Origin: Calonectria ilicicola
Taxonomy: Eukaryota > Ascomycota > Sordariomycetes > Hypocreales > Nectriaceae
Length of the DNA: 64,000 nt
Reading direction: 5' to 3'
Assembly (NCBI GenBank): GCA_020809705.1
Contig: CP085825.1
Location: forward strand, 5,642,001-5,706,000
Of this stretch, positions 38,923-50,360 are shown piece by piece. The notes under the pieces were generated by a model that did no database searches, was not told the DNA's origin, and saw only the letters and a program-made list of their open reading frames with translations. Made by a program: the position numbers and the translations under genes. Positions within the stretch are counted from its first letter, which is position 1. Each line of letters begins with the position of its first letter.

Positions 38923-39999
38923 ATGAGCGACATCCCTCAATCTCCGAGGAGACGCCAACTTCTTGCCTCCATAAACCCAGACAATCCTCGGAAGCGAGAC
39001 CGCGACTCGCGTCGTGATGGGGATCGTGAGCGGGCGAGAGATCGCAACGACAAACCTCCAAAAGATTCAGAAGCGGTAGCCTCGAACTCGCCCGACGATA
39101 ATCAAGATGATGGAGCAGACAAAACTAGACCGAGGGCATCACGCCTAAAATTGAAAGACCACAAATCACGTCGCCGCCGCCATCGTTCGTCGCAATCCCG
39201 ATCTCGCTCCCGCTCCCGCTCCCGCGATCGAGATGGACGTCGCAATGATGATTCCCGTCGATCCCACCGCCGACATCATCGTCACCGCAGAAGACATAGA
39301 TCCCCTACGCCTCCAAATCCTTTCGAGAAGGAAACGCTTGATCCCGAAGCCGCATTTAGAGAGTCTCTATTTGATGCGATGGCAGATGATGAAGGGGCCG
39401 CATACTGGGAAGGAGTTTACGGTCAACCTGTGCATGTTTACTCTAACGAAAAAGTTGGACCGGCAGGTGAGCTGGAGCAAATGACGGATGAAGAGTACGC
39501 CGCCTACGTGCGTCAGAAGATGTGGGAGAAGACACATGCTGGACTTCTCGAAGAACGAGCTCGCCGCGAGGAGGAAAAGAAACGAAAAGAGGAGAAGGAA
39601 CGTCACAACAGGAAGCTTCAAGATGAAATGGAGCGTAGCCTACGGCGTGGCGAGGAACGAAGACAGCGGCGCATGTGGGCTGCCCGCTGGGAAGAGTACA
39701 ACAAGGCATGGTCTGAATGGGACGGCACACCCACCGCCATTAGTTGGCCAGTAGAGAGCGGACGGCGCAAAGACATTGACGAACAGAGAGTTCGCGAATT
39801 TTTTGTTCAGGGTCTTGATCCGAGCTCAGCTGGTGAAAAGACGTTCGTGGCTGGACTCAAGGACGAGCGTGTGCGATGGCACCCTGACAAAATCCAGCAA
39901 CGCCTAGGTGGTCGAGTTGATGACGAAATCATGAAGGACGTGACAGCGATTTTTCAAATCATAGACAAAATTTGGAGGGATGGACGAGCAAATGCGTAA
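38923..39999 (+). CDS. NFKBIL1-like protein (nuclear, Arg/Ser-rich)
   Basis: A single exon encodes 358 aa. The C-terminal block HPDKIQQRLGG, with a preceding ERVRW and following helix, resembles that of animal NF-kappa-B inhibitor-like protein 1 and the helix-HPD loop of J domains. Human NFKBIL1 has been linked to mRNA processing; the fungal role is not established. The N-terminal half is disordered and basic: SRSRSRSRSRDRDGRR, then HRRHHRHRRRHRS, typical of splicing-associated proteins. The middle is a long charged helix (about residues 185-255) with EERARREEEKKRKEEKERH. A conserved-looking patch AAYWEGVYGQPVHVY precedes it. The ATG at 38923 was chosen because it starts MSDIPQSPRRR, whereas the frame further upstream looks untranslated. 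Similarity is from memory, so the family name is likely but not certain. Confidence 0.75.
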   Translation: MSDIPQSPRRRQLLASINPDNPRKRDRDSRRDGDRERARDRNDKPPKDSEAVASNSPDDNQDDGADKTRPRASRLKLKDHKSRRRRHRSSQSRSRSRSRSRDRDGRRNDDSRRSHRRHHRHRRRHRSPTPPNPFEKETLDPEAAFRESLFDAMADDEGAAYWEGVYGQPVHVYSNEKVGPAGELEQMTDEEYAAYVRQKMWEKTHAGLLEERARREEEKKRKEEKERHNRKLQDEMERSLRRGEERRQRRMWAARWEEYNKAWSEWDGTPTAISWPVESGRRKDIDEQRVREFFVQGLDPSSAGEKTFVAGLKDERVRWHPDKIQQRLGGRVDDEIMKDVTAIFQIIDKIWRDGRANA

Positions 40000-40202
40000 C
40001 ATGAGAGACATGGCGGCATTGGCGGTTAATGGCACAATATGATAGATACCCTTGTGACGATGACACATTATTATTGTTATTATTATTCGGGGGACTTCCC
40101 GATTCTCACGCTTATTTTTTTAAGAATGGCCAAGTCATTCATGTACATGCTCAATGTAGTAACTGCCGGGTTTTTTTATTTTTATTTTTGGGCATGCTAA
40201 AA
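40000..40202. other. Short 3' flank before the AT-rich block
   Basis: Two hundred bases between the NFKBIL1-like stop codon and the terminal inverted repeat. The stretch contains the likely 3' untranslated region, with ATT triplets around 40068-40086 and a T-rich run near 40172-40188. No gene is present. Confidence 0.5.
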
Positions 40203-40204
40203 TA

Positions 40205-40244
40205 ACGTCCCCACCCAGAACTCCGCCACCCCCCAAGACCGCCA
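40205..40244 (+). repeat. Left terminal inverted repeat, 40 bp
   Basis: This GC-rich arm starts ACGTCCCCACC and ends AAGACCGCCA. It pairs with the arm at 63318-63358, and TA precedes it. Several CpA sites, the preferred RIP target, are still intact. Confidence 0.85.
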
Positions 40245-40737
40245 CTTTTAAGAAGAAAATTAATAATTAAATAAATAAATTAGTTTTAAGAGTAAAAAGA
40301 GCTTTATAAAATTTTATAAAACCTATATTATAATATATATTATTTAAAAATATTTAAATTTTAAAATTAGATTTTATATAAATATTTTTAAATAATTTTA
40401 TTTTAATATTTAATTTAATTTTAAAAATTTATAAAAAAGATTTTTTAATAAAATTCTTTATTTATATATATATATTAATTATTTAAAATTTTATTAATAA
40501 ATTATAATATTTTATATTAAATATATATATATATTTATTTTAATTTTTTAAATATTTAATATAAAATTTTAATTTTAATTTTTATTATATATATTTAATA
40601 TTATAATATATTAAAAAAACATTTATATATATATTAAAATTAAAATTATTTATTATTTTAAAAATTTATTTATAAATATTTTTATTAAATTATAATTAAA
40701 TATAAATAATTTTATATAAATATAAAGATATAGGACT

Positions 40738-40935
40738 AAGAGGACCAATCAGGCATATATACTAAATATATACTAGCACAAGACACTATAAAACAAGAAC
40801 ACCTCTAATAATATTATATAATAAGTATAGGCAAATAGTTCTATAATTTATTAAATTAAAGTTTTAATAATAAAAATAAAGATCTATTATAATCTTATTT
40901 ATACTTTACTTTAGTTATAAATTTAATTTATTATA
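40738..40935 (+). repeat. Left copy of ~198 bp direct repeat, LTR-like
   Basis: This copy matches 62934-63131 in the same orientation over nearly 200 bases; differences are almost all C/T or G/A. Landmarks are AGTTCTATAATTTATTAA and TTTATACTTTACTTTAGTT. The pair could be the LTRs of an element that once occupied the interior, or two solo copies. I could not define TG/CA ends or a target duplication. Confidence 0.6.
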
Positions 40936-41422
40936 ATTCTTTAATTTCTTTTCTTTTAAAAGATTAATATATTATATAATAAATAGAATTATTAAAAGTT
41001 TAAGAAAGGTTAGTATTATATTATTACTTTTTAAATTAATAAGAACTTATTATAGTAAGTAAGAATTATAAATATAAATTATATATAATTAAAAGTATAA
41101 ATAAAAATTCTAAAAAAAGCTTATTTAAAGGGATAAAGCTTTAAAGAATCTAAATATACCTTTTATTTTAATCTTTAAAAATATTTTAATTATAAAATTA
41201 AAGAAATAAGAATTTTAAAATTTAAAGAATATTAAAGAGTAGATATTATTAATATTTATAATATAAATCTTATATAATATAAAGGAAATTATAATATTTA
41301 TAAAAGATTTTATAATTATTATTAAATAAAAACTTATAAAATAATAAATATAATAAGCTAAAATAACTCTCTAAATATTAAACTTTTAAAAATAAAAGTT
41401 AAATTATTAAATAATTGAATTT

Positions 41423-41634
41423 TATCATAGGCTGAAGCCTGGCAGAGGATTACGGCTATGCTATATCTACCTAGATTAAGCTTTATAATTATATTGGTAG
41501 TGAGAGCACATTAAGGTATATATAATTAGAAGAATACGTTCTTCTGATTGTCTTCTTCTTCTTCCTCCTTAGTTTTAAATAGATCAATATAAAGTACTCT
41601 TTAGGTTAAATAAATTTAAAATTAGCCCTTTATA
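41423..41634 (+). repeat. 5' LTR of gypsy element, 212 bp
   Basis: Starts TATCATAGGC and ends CCCTTTATA; TG and CA ends appear to have become TA. Its length equals that of the 3' LTR, and the differences between the two copies look like transitions only. Confidence 0.88.
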
Positions 41635-44600
41635 TATCTAAAGTTTAATTAATTTTAATATAAATTATTAATTAAGATATTTATAGATATAATAGTAGAT
41701 TAAGGATTTAATAGCTTAATATTAGATGAGGTAATTTAATAATGGTTAGTATAGTTTATATAATAAGGATTAAGTGTAGTTTTAATCTTAATTTAGAAGT
41801 AGATTATATAATTAAGAGCTTAATAGGGTAGTATAGTAGAGAGATTAATATTATTATAAGAATGTCCTAAGGAGAGCCTAAGGGTTTTAGTTAAGGTAGA
41901 GTTATTAGATTTAATTAAGTTAGATATTAATATTTTTTAATAATCTTTTTTAAAGTGGAAGTTATTTTTAAATTTATTAAAGTTTTTAAATAATTATTAT
42001 AAGTATTTAATATAATTATAGTAAATAAGAGATAAGTTAAAGTTAAATATTTATTTTTATATATTAAATTAAGAGCTTTAATATTTAATTAATTTATATT
42101 TAGTAATAGGATTTTAGAAGGTAATGATTATTTTTTATATTATTAGAGGATCTAGAGGTTATTATGATTTTATAGATTTTATATATTATTTAAATTATAT
42201 ATATAAGAATATTAATTTATAAATATATATAGTAGTATTTTTATAAATCTTTTAATAAGGTAAGAATATTTTTTTATAAATTTTTTATTTAAATTTAAAT
42301 AAATTATAGTAGATATAGAAGGCTTTTAGTAAGCTAATTAAGTTAAAATTATTTTTTAAAAGATATATTAAACTTATAATTATAATATAATTTAGTTATA
42401 ATAGATCTATTATATAATTATATAAGTTGGCTAGCTTGAATATAAGATATAACTTAGAAGCTAAAGAAACTTAAGAAGCCTAGAAAAAGGAACCTACTAT
42501 TAATTAAAGGTAAGATTATATTTCTTAGATCCTTAAAGTAATTAAGGATTATAAAAATAATACACTAATAATAGATAAAGTAGCTACTAAGAAACTAACC
42601 TTTTATAAGTAGTCTACTAATAATTAAGATTAGGATATATAATATTACTTTAATTATAAAAGCTTTAATTACTTAAAAACCTCTTATCTAATTTACTAAT
42701 TAATAATTTAATAATCTTATATAAAGAAAGCTAAATAGGCTAATAATATTAACTTTATAAAATTAGATTTATCTATTAGTAAGGGTAAAGATTTAAAAAA
42801 TAAAGAGCTTTAATATAAAGTTAAGTATTAGAGTTATTTAGAGAAGATCTTTAAAAGTAAGTAAAATAAAAGCTTATAATAATTAGTAAATTAATTTTAA
42901 TTAAAGTAAGAGTTAATAATTAATTTATTTAAGTTTTTATTAATATAGGCTATAATGCTTTTATTTTTATAAGTAAAGATCTAGCTAATTAGCTAGCCTT
43001 TTTATATATTAAAAGAAGCTATAATAATTTAATAGCTTTATTAAATTTAAGAAAAAGACTTATGCCTCTGGGGTTATAGTATTGACCCTTGAGGTAGGAG
43101 ATTATAAGTAGAGGCTATATGCCTATACTATAAAAGACTTAGAAGAGGATTTATTCCTAAGTAAGCTTTAATTAAAAGTAAATAAGATTATTTATAATAT
43201 AATAAAGGAATATATTATTTATAGGATAACTAGAATTAAGCTATAACTTGCTAGTAAAGAAGAAACCTTAAAGATCTATTAAATATAAATAACTTATTAT
43301 ATTATAATTATAACCTTTATAACTAAATATTATTATTTATATAAGATATATAGTTTAATAGTATTATTAATATAATCTATTAGTTTAAAAGATATTAAAG
43401 AAGCTTTTTAATAGAAGATTAAGAAAGATCTAAAGAAATAGGTTCTAATTATATTACTTAATAAATTTAAAAAATTATTTTTAGTAATAAAGGTAGTTAA
43501 ATTACTATTATATTAATTAGATATTAATTATAAGGTTAATTTATAATAAGATAAGTTCAAGGATAAATTATTACTCTTTTAAGAATCTTTATATAATATA
43601 TTTAAGAAGGAATTGCTAATTTTTAAGAAGATTTTTAAAGATCTATTAAATAAGGGATTTATTTAAGCTAATAGCTTAACTGCTGGTGCCCTGGTATTGT
43701 TTATTAGGAAGCCTAGAGAAGGACTATACTTTTATTATAACTACTATATGCTTAATACTATTATATAGCAGGACCAATATCCTCTTCCCTTAATTATAGA
43801 GATATTATAGAACTTATCCAAGGCTAAGTGATTTACTAAGCTAGATGTGGTTGCTACCTTCTATAAGGTCTAAATGGTTAAAGAGTATGAGGCTAAGATT
43901 GCCTTCTAGACCTAGTTTAGGCTATATAAGTAGCTGGTATGCTTATTTAGCCTAAGTAATGTACTTACTATATTCTAAAGATATATAAATAAGATATTAT
44001 AAGACTTTCTAAATAACTTTATTATAATTTATTTAAATAATATATTAATCTATTTTAATAGTTTAAAGAAAGATTATTTAATAAAAGTATAAAAAGTACT
44101 TTATATCTTAACTACTATTAAACTATATCTAGATTTAAAGAAGTATAAGTTTATAATTTAAAAGGTAAAATACCTAGGATTTATTATATAAATTAAAAAG
44201 AAGTATTCTATAATCTAAAAAAGTAGTAAGTAATTTATAAATAAAAAGTACCTTAGATAGTGAAAAATATATAAAGTTTTTTAAGCTTTATAAATTACTA
44301 TTAGATCTTTATACTAGACTTTATAAAAATATTAATTCTTTTAATAATATTAATTTAAAAAAGATTATTTTTAAATAAGGATTTAATAAGAAAGTAGCTT
44401 TCTAAGAACTTAAGTATAGATTTTATAAAGCTTCTATATTATAATAATAAAATTTAAATAAATTAATATTTTTTAAAATTAATTACTTAAATAATATATT
44501 AGGAGGAATACTAATTTAAGAAAATAAGTAAGGCTATTATTAATTAATTACCTTTCATTTATAATAATTAAACTTAATAAAATATAATTATTTAATTTAT

Positions 44601-46571
44601 AATAAGAAAATATTAATAATTATATATTATTTAAATACTTAAAAAGCAAAATTATATAATTATAGTTTATTTATTATTATTATAAATTATAAAAACCTAA
44701 TATACTTTATAAAATATTAATATTTTATAAAATAATAAAATTATTAAATAAAATAATTATTAAAATATAATTTCTAATTTAAATATTAATTTAATAATAA
44801 AATAATAATACCAAATATACTAAATTATAAAAAGTAAGATATATTTAAGAGGATTAAAGATCTTAAAGAATAAAGCCATTACCTATAATTAATCCTTTAA
44901 TTAGCTATTCCATAGGATAAAGTAATTATACTAAAGTAAATTATTCTTTAAATAGCTTAAGTAAAAATACTATAGATAGTAGTTTTCTTTAATTATCTAA
45001 AGCTATAGGATTTATAAAATCAAGCTATTATTATAGATAAGATTTATATAAGTATATATATTATAATATAGTAGTAAAAGCAAAATCTACTATTTAAGTT
45101 AAATTTAAAGATTTAAATTTTAAAATATATTTTAGATATTAAAGGTTAATTAACCTTTTAAAACTAATTATAAATATTTAATAATAAGATTAATATAAAG
45201 ATATTATATACTTATATTATATAAATAGAGTATAATATTATTATTAAAGATTACTTAGGCTATAATAATATAATAGCCTTAGTATTAAGGTAATTCTTTT
45301 AGTTAGGATTATTGTAGTTAATTTATTAATTTATTATTAATTATTAAGTCTATAAAAGAAATTATATCTAATAATAATTAAAGAGAGGGCTATTAAAGCC
45401 TTTACTAGTTCTAAAATAGCTATAAAGTGATCTAGTTATAGATTTTATAATAGATCTTCCTTTAATAAGCAAAAATAAGTCTTAATATTTATAAATAATA
45501 ATTAATTAATTTATATAAGCTATTATACTTAAGATTATACCTATAATAAAAGTAAAAGTTTATATAAAATAGTTCCTTAACTACTATTATAAATTATATA
45601 AAATGCCTTAATTTATTATTAGTAATTGAGGGAATAATTGAACTAGTAGATTCTAGTAAGCCTTCTATAAGCTAACTAGTATTATATAGTAGCTTAGTAT
45701 AATATACTACTTGTAGATCAATAGAGGGCTAGAATAGATAAATTAGGAAATTTAAGTATATTTATAAATATATATTTATTATTTGTAAAAGGATTAAGAT
45801 TATTATTTTTTAATAGTATAATTAATATTAAATAATTATAAGAACTTAGTTATAAAGATAAGTTTTTTCTTCTTAAAGTATAGGTATTATATAAAGCCTT
45901 TTAAGATTTAGGAGATTATTATAAAGTTATTATTAAATAATAATAAAACTTAGATTAGAAATTTATTATAAAAGATTTAAGATATTATAAAATTTATATA
46001 AATTATAATAATTATAATATAATAATATTATAAATAAATAATAAATAAAAAGTAGATATTAGTAAAGAGGTTTAAGGTTAGAGATAAGGTTTAGGTTAAT
46101 TTAACCAATTATAAGTCCCTTAAGCCTTATAAGAAACTAGATTAGCTATATTAATAATATATTATAATAAAGGTAATAGATATATATATAATAAAGATTA
46201 ATATACCTAAAATAATATACTTATAATTCTATATTAATCTTTTAAAAAGAGTATAATAAGATCTTTTACTAAAATAATAATAAAATAATTTTTAACCCCT
46301 ATTAATTTAAATAAATAATAAAAATAAGTAAATAATTAAAAAAATTCTATATATTAAATAAAAGTAATAAAAATAAGATAAGATTTAAGAAGCTCTTATT
46401 CAATAATATAACTATAAAGAACTTACTTAATAATTAATAAAGTTCTTAATAAAGCTAAAAGCCCTAAATATATATAAAATTATCTATAGGCTGATTATAG
46501 AATTAGATAGCCTAATAAGCAAGTATATAACACTAAAATAACAAAGTCATTATTTAAAAAAAAAAGAATAA

Positions 46572-46783
46572 TATTATAAACTAAAGCCTAATAAAGAATT
46601 ATAATTATACTATATCTATCTAGATTAAGCTTTATAATTATATTAGTAGTAAGGGTATATTAAGGTATATATAATCAGAAGAATATGTTCTTTTAATTGT
46701 CTTCTTCTCCTTCCTCCTTAGCTTTAGATAGACCAATATAGAGCACCCTTTAGGTTGAATAAACCCAGGACTAGCCCTTTATA
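46572..46783 (+). repeat. 3' LTR of gypsy element, 212 bp
   Basis: Starts TATTATAAAC and ends CCCTTTATA, followed by the AATTT target duplication. In its first half it is more A/T-mutated than the 5' LTR. Confidence 0.88.
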
Positions 46784-47041
46784 AATTTTTTCTTATTATT
46801 ATAAGCTAATATAATATTAATAATATTATATATACTATATAGAAAAATCAAATATTTTGATTTATAATATAATTGCTTAGAAATTAAAATATTAAAATTA
46901 CTTATTAATAAAGGAAATATTCATCTATATATATAATATATAGCCCCTCAAAAATAAAAATAGTAATATAATATATACTTATTTAATAAGCTTAATTTTA
47001 AGCTTATCCTTTTACCTTCCACTGTATTATAACCTCTAACA

Positions 47042-48628
47042 GTTTTAATTATAGAATCTTTTATTATATTTATTTTATAATTATCTTTATATTTATTATA
47101 ATATAGTTTTAATAAATGTTTTTTAAGTGTTTTTATATTTAAATGTGCTAATTTTAAATGCCATTGAAATAAATCTATATATATAGTCTTTTTATTAATT
47201 ATATTATTATTTATATTATAAATAGGGTCTATATTTTTATATCCTTTTATAAGAATCTAATATAATTTATTTTTTAAATATCCTTTTATTATAATTTTAT
47301 AATTCTTTGAAAGGAATATATAATTTTTAATTATATAAATATATATATTTTTTAATATTAACTAGCTTATAATATTTATACTTAATTATAGAATATAATA
47401 AATATCTTTTAATATAAAAATTTTATTATTTAAAAGAATAATATATAAATCTCCATAGCCTTTAACTAATAATTTAAAGGCTTTTCCTTAAATAACTATT
47501 TTATTAATATTTTTATAATTTATTAAATTTTCTTTATTAAAGATAATATATTTAGTAGAATTAGATTTAAAATAAAATTTAATTATTTATTAATTATTAT
47601 ATTTAAGATATTTACCTTTACTTTTTTAAAGGTTTTTATAATTTTAGATAAGATATTAATTATAGATTCTATTAATTTATTAGTTTTATAATTATTAGTA
47701 TTTTTTATAGATATATTTATTAATAAATTAATTTTATTAGAATTTTTAATATTTATTTCTTTTAATTCTTTATAATTAGAAGAAAAACTAAAAGGAGAGG
47801 ATTCTTTAGAAGATATTAATTTTTTAGTAGTTATTAATAATTCTTCTTTTTTTCTCTTTTTCTTTTTTTTATTATTTTCTTTATTATTTTTATTTTTTTT
47901 CTTTTTTATAGTTTTTATTATTTTTTTTAATATTTTTAATAATCTTAAAAGAAAAAGATCTTTTATTAAGATATAAAAACCAATAATCTTAATTTTTATA
48001 ATCTTTTAATTTATAATAATTATATATATTAACTATTTTAACTTTTTTCTAAGGTTTTTTATTAATAATATTATAATTTTCTTTAGTATTCTCTAGTCTT
48101 TTATATTTATTTATAAGATTAGAAGATAATAATTTAAAATTATAAATTAAAGGATTATTTTTTAAAACTTAAGAAATATTAATTATATAATTATTATACT
48201 TTTTATTTAAATTATTTAAAATTTAAATTATAATAATTTTATTAGAAATTTTAATATCTTTAGAATTTAATTTATTAGATAATTCTTTAATTTTATTTAA
48301 ATATTCTTTTATAAAATTATTTAAATAAGTATTAAAAAATTCCTTAATAATTAAAAATTTAAAAATAAAACCTTTAGAATTATATAGATTTTTAAGGAAA
48401 TTCTAAGCCTTTTTAGCTATATCTACATTTTTTAGTTATAAAAGTGGGCCATCAGCTAAATATAGCCTTATATAAGCTAGAGCTTTATAGGATTTTTTAT
48501 TATCTTCTTTTATAGAAGAAAATAGATTTTCTTTTATTAAAAGAGATTCTATTTTTAAAGCCTAAATTATATAATTTTCTATTCCCTTAAGTTTAACAAT
48601 ATTAAAATCTTTATTTCTTATTTTTAAT

Positions 48629-48660
<32 letters not shown>

Positions 48661-48826
48661 ATTAAAATAATAAAATAAAATTATTTTAAAGAGGTAAATT
48701 ATAAAAAAAATTATTAAAGTTTAGCTAAGATTTAGCTAAATATTAACTAAAGTTTTTCCTTATAATATTTAATATTTTTCTAAAGTATAGCTGTAGTTTT
48801 ACTATAGTTTACCCAGGCTCATAACC
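47042..48826 (-). mobile_element. Ty1/copia gag and pre-integrase remnant, RIP-inactivated
   Basis: Reading the minus strand from the 5' LTR (48827-49055): a primer-binding-like GGTTATGAGCC lies directly after the LTR. The copia-type gag polyprotein follows from about 48600 (KLKGIENYII, ALKIESLLIKENL, ADGPLL, then FKFLIIKEFFNTYLNNF), and the pre-integrase domain lies near 47180-47100 (WHLKLAHLNIKTLKKHL). The coding remnant stops at about 47055, where it meets the opposite-facing LTR copy. Integrase, reverse transcriptase and RNase H of copia order are missing, so the element was truncated by about two thirds. Stops and frameshifts interrupt all frames. A zinc-knuckle region with lost cysteines is suggested near 48000. 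Confidence 0.75.
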
Positions 48827-49055
48827 TGTTAGAGGTTATAATATAGTGGAAGGTAAAAAGGGATAATCATTTATTATAAATCAAAATATTTAATTTTTCT
48901 ATATAGTATATATAGTATTATTAATATTATATTAGCTTATAATAATAAGAAAAAATTCAATTATTTAATAATTTAACTTTTATCTTTAAAAGTTTAATAT
49001 TTAGAGAGTTATTTTAGCTTATTATATTTATTATTTTATAAGTTTTTATTTAACA
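48827..49055 (-). repeat. 5' LTR of the copia remnant, 229 bp
   Basis: On the minus strand it runs from TGTTAAATAAAAAC to CCTCTAACA, so TG and CA ends are intact. It is followed by a primer-binding-like sequence. The inverted copy at 41320-47041 confirms its limits. Confidence 0.7.
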
Positions 49056-49480
49056 AATAGTAAATATAGAAGATTAAATAAAGTACTAGAGATATAAAGG
49101 TGTACTATTTAGATAGAAATAATATACTTTTTTATAAGGGAAGGTTAATTATTTTAATATAGTATATATTAAGAATTAAGATATTTTATAAATATTATAA
49201 TAATTTAAGGGTAGGGTATATAGAAGTTATTAAGATAATTGAACTTATTAAGAGAAAATTCTATTAAAAAGAAATTATAAAGAATATATATAATTATATC
49301 TTAAGATACTAGATATATTAGGGTATATAAATCTTATATTATAAATTATATAGAAAGCTATAATCTTTATTATTATTAATATATTTCTTTTAAAAAATTA
49401 ATATAAATTTTATTATAAGATTATTTTAAAGTATTTATAATAATAAAGAAGAATATAATATTATTTTTGTAAGGATATTA
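49056..49480. other. AT-rich remnant, unassigned
   Basis: AT-rich sequence between the copia LTR and the GC-normal islet, with no recognisable coding block. It probably belongs to another RIP-mutated repeat. Confidence 0.35.
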
Positions 49481-49728
49481 TTATCCTACCTTCCTAAATA
49501 GGAAAGCTAAGCCGGATTTCCCTGGGCTCCTCTGAGCACAACCGGACTAACCTTCCTAATCCGGAAATACCAGATCCGGAAGACCGGATCCGGTCAGCCG
49601 GATTTAGCTAAGTTCAAAACCAAGTGCCGAAAACGGAAGGAAAACAAGACTACTTTTCCTATTCAGGACTAGCCTAAAAGCTTAGACGTTTTTGTATAAG
49701 TGGAAGAGAAGGAAAATTCGTCTATATA

Positions 49729-49830
49729 ACAGGGGAAGGCGCACGTCCGCCGGTTGGAAGCTGGAAGCAGGGCGGCAGGCGGGCGGGCAAGTTGGCGGCT
49801 CCCTTGCGCAAAGTAGTCTTTCGGTACGAA
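49729..49830 (+). repeat. Copy A of ~100 bp GC-rich repeat
   Basis: Begins ACAGGGGAAGGCGCACGTCC and ends with GTCTTTCGGTACGAA. It is about 85-90 percent identical by eye to copy B, with one short length difference. The left inverted end seen in copy B is missing here. Confidence 0.75.
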
Positions 49831-50204
49831 GCTAGAAGGTTGTCACGTCCGCCGGGTCAGTCAGTCAGTCAGTCAGACCGGCTTGCAATAGCTATTGCAA
49901 TAGCTAACGCACGTGTAATCCACGTGTATTATTAAGTAGTATTGGTATAGAAGAGTAAGAATTGCATCCAATTGCAACAGCTAAGCTAGATTAGTCCGGG
50001 CCAATAAGAGTAGCTATTAGCAGGAGAAATCAAACCTCTGGGGTGAAAAGGAAAGGGTTAATCCGGACCAACAGGAGGCGCAGATTAGCTTACTAATCGG
50101 GAAATCGTTAATCCAACCAATGGCAGCGAAATTGACAGGGGTCAGCGACAGGGATGTGGGGTCTAATTTTTGGGTGTAGATTTTCGTTGGCTTAAAGAGC
50201 TCTT

Positions 50205-50321
50205 TCGTACCGAAAGACACAGGGGAAGGCGCACGTCCGCCGGTTAGAAGCTGGAAGCTCAGAAGGGCGGGCAGGCGGGCAGGTTGGCGGCTCCCTTGCG
50301 CGTAGTAGTCTTTCGGTACGA
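50205..50321 (+). repeat. Copy B, MITE-like with inverted ends
   Basis: Starts TCGTACCGAAAGAC and ends GTCTTTCGGTACGA, a perfect 14 bp inverted pair around a GC-rich core that matches copy A. The small size and inverted ends suggest a miniature inverted-repeat element. A lone copy of the same end motif occurs at 61861-61878. Confidence 0.65.
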
Positions 50322-50360
50322 TACTTGCAACTTGAACTAGGCAAGCCATATTAGCTCTGT

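Larger units (their letters stand above)
41423..46783 (+). mobile_element. Full-length Ty3/gypsy LTR retrotransposon, RIP-inactivated
   Basis: A 5,361 bp element is bounded by two 212 bp LTRs and a perfect 5 bp target duplication (AATTT, 41418-41422 and 46784-46788). Its gag, protease, reverse transcriptase, RNase H and integrase regions all read on the plus strand but are filled with stops. Clear landmarks are a zinc-knuckle-like stretch whose Cys codons have become Tyr (about 42630-42690), the reverse-transcriptase core at about 43650-44200 (KPREGLYFYY, QDQYPLPL, FTKLDV, then IYLNNILIYF at the catalytic YxDD position) and integrase at about 45410-45900 (DFIIDLPLI, ISNRGNN). The catalytic Asp codons of the YxDD box read as Asn, consistent with G-to-A change. 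The order reverse transcriptase before integrase makes it Ty3/gypsy. Confidence 0.9.
41320..47041 (+). repeat. Copia-type LTR (plus orientation), split by a gypsy insertion
   Basis: The two pieces 41320-41422 and about 46784-47041 join across the gypsy element into an LTR that matches the inverted complement of 48827-49055. It ends CCTCTAACA; the start appears as TATTAAATAAAAAC, where the other copy implies TGTTAAATAAAAAC. About 150 extra bases are present near 46867-47020 relative to the other copy. The copy points opposite to the copia remnant beside it. Confidence 0.6.
49481..50360. other. GC-normal islet inside the AT-rich block
   Basis: About 880 bases of normal composition stand between AT-rich neighbours. 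The stretch 49510-49605 repeats CCGGAT/ATCCGG motifs many times. A GTCA tetranucleotide run lies at about 49855-49876. Two copies of a roughly 100 bp repeat frame 49831-50204. A 110-codon minus-strand open frame (50017-50349) crosses one of these copies and is unlikely to be a gene. The islet seems to have escaped RIP. Confidence 0.6.

Noticed and set aside
50017..50349. 110-codon minus-strand frame in the GC-normal islet
   Set aside because: It runs through the inverted-end repeat copy B and has no recognisable domain.
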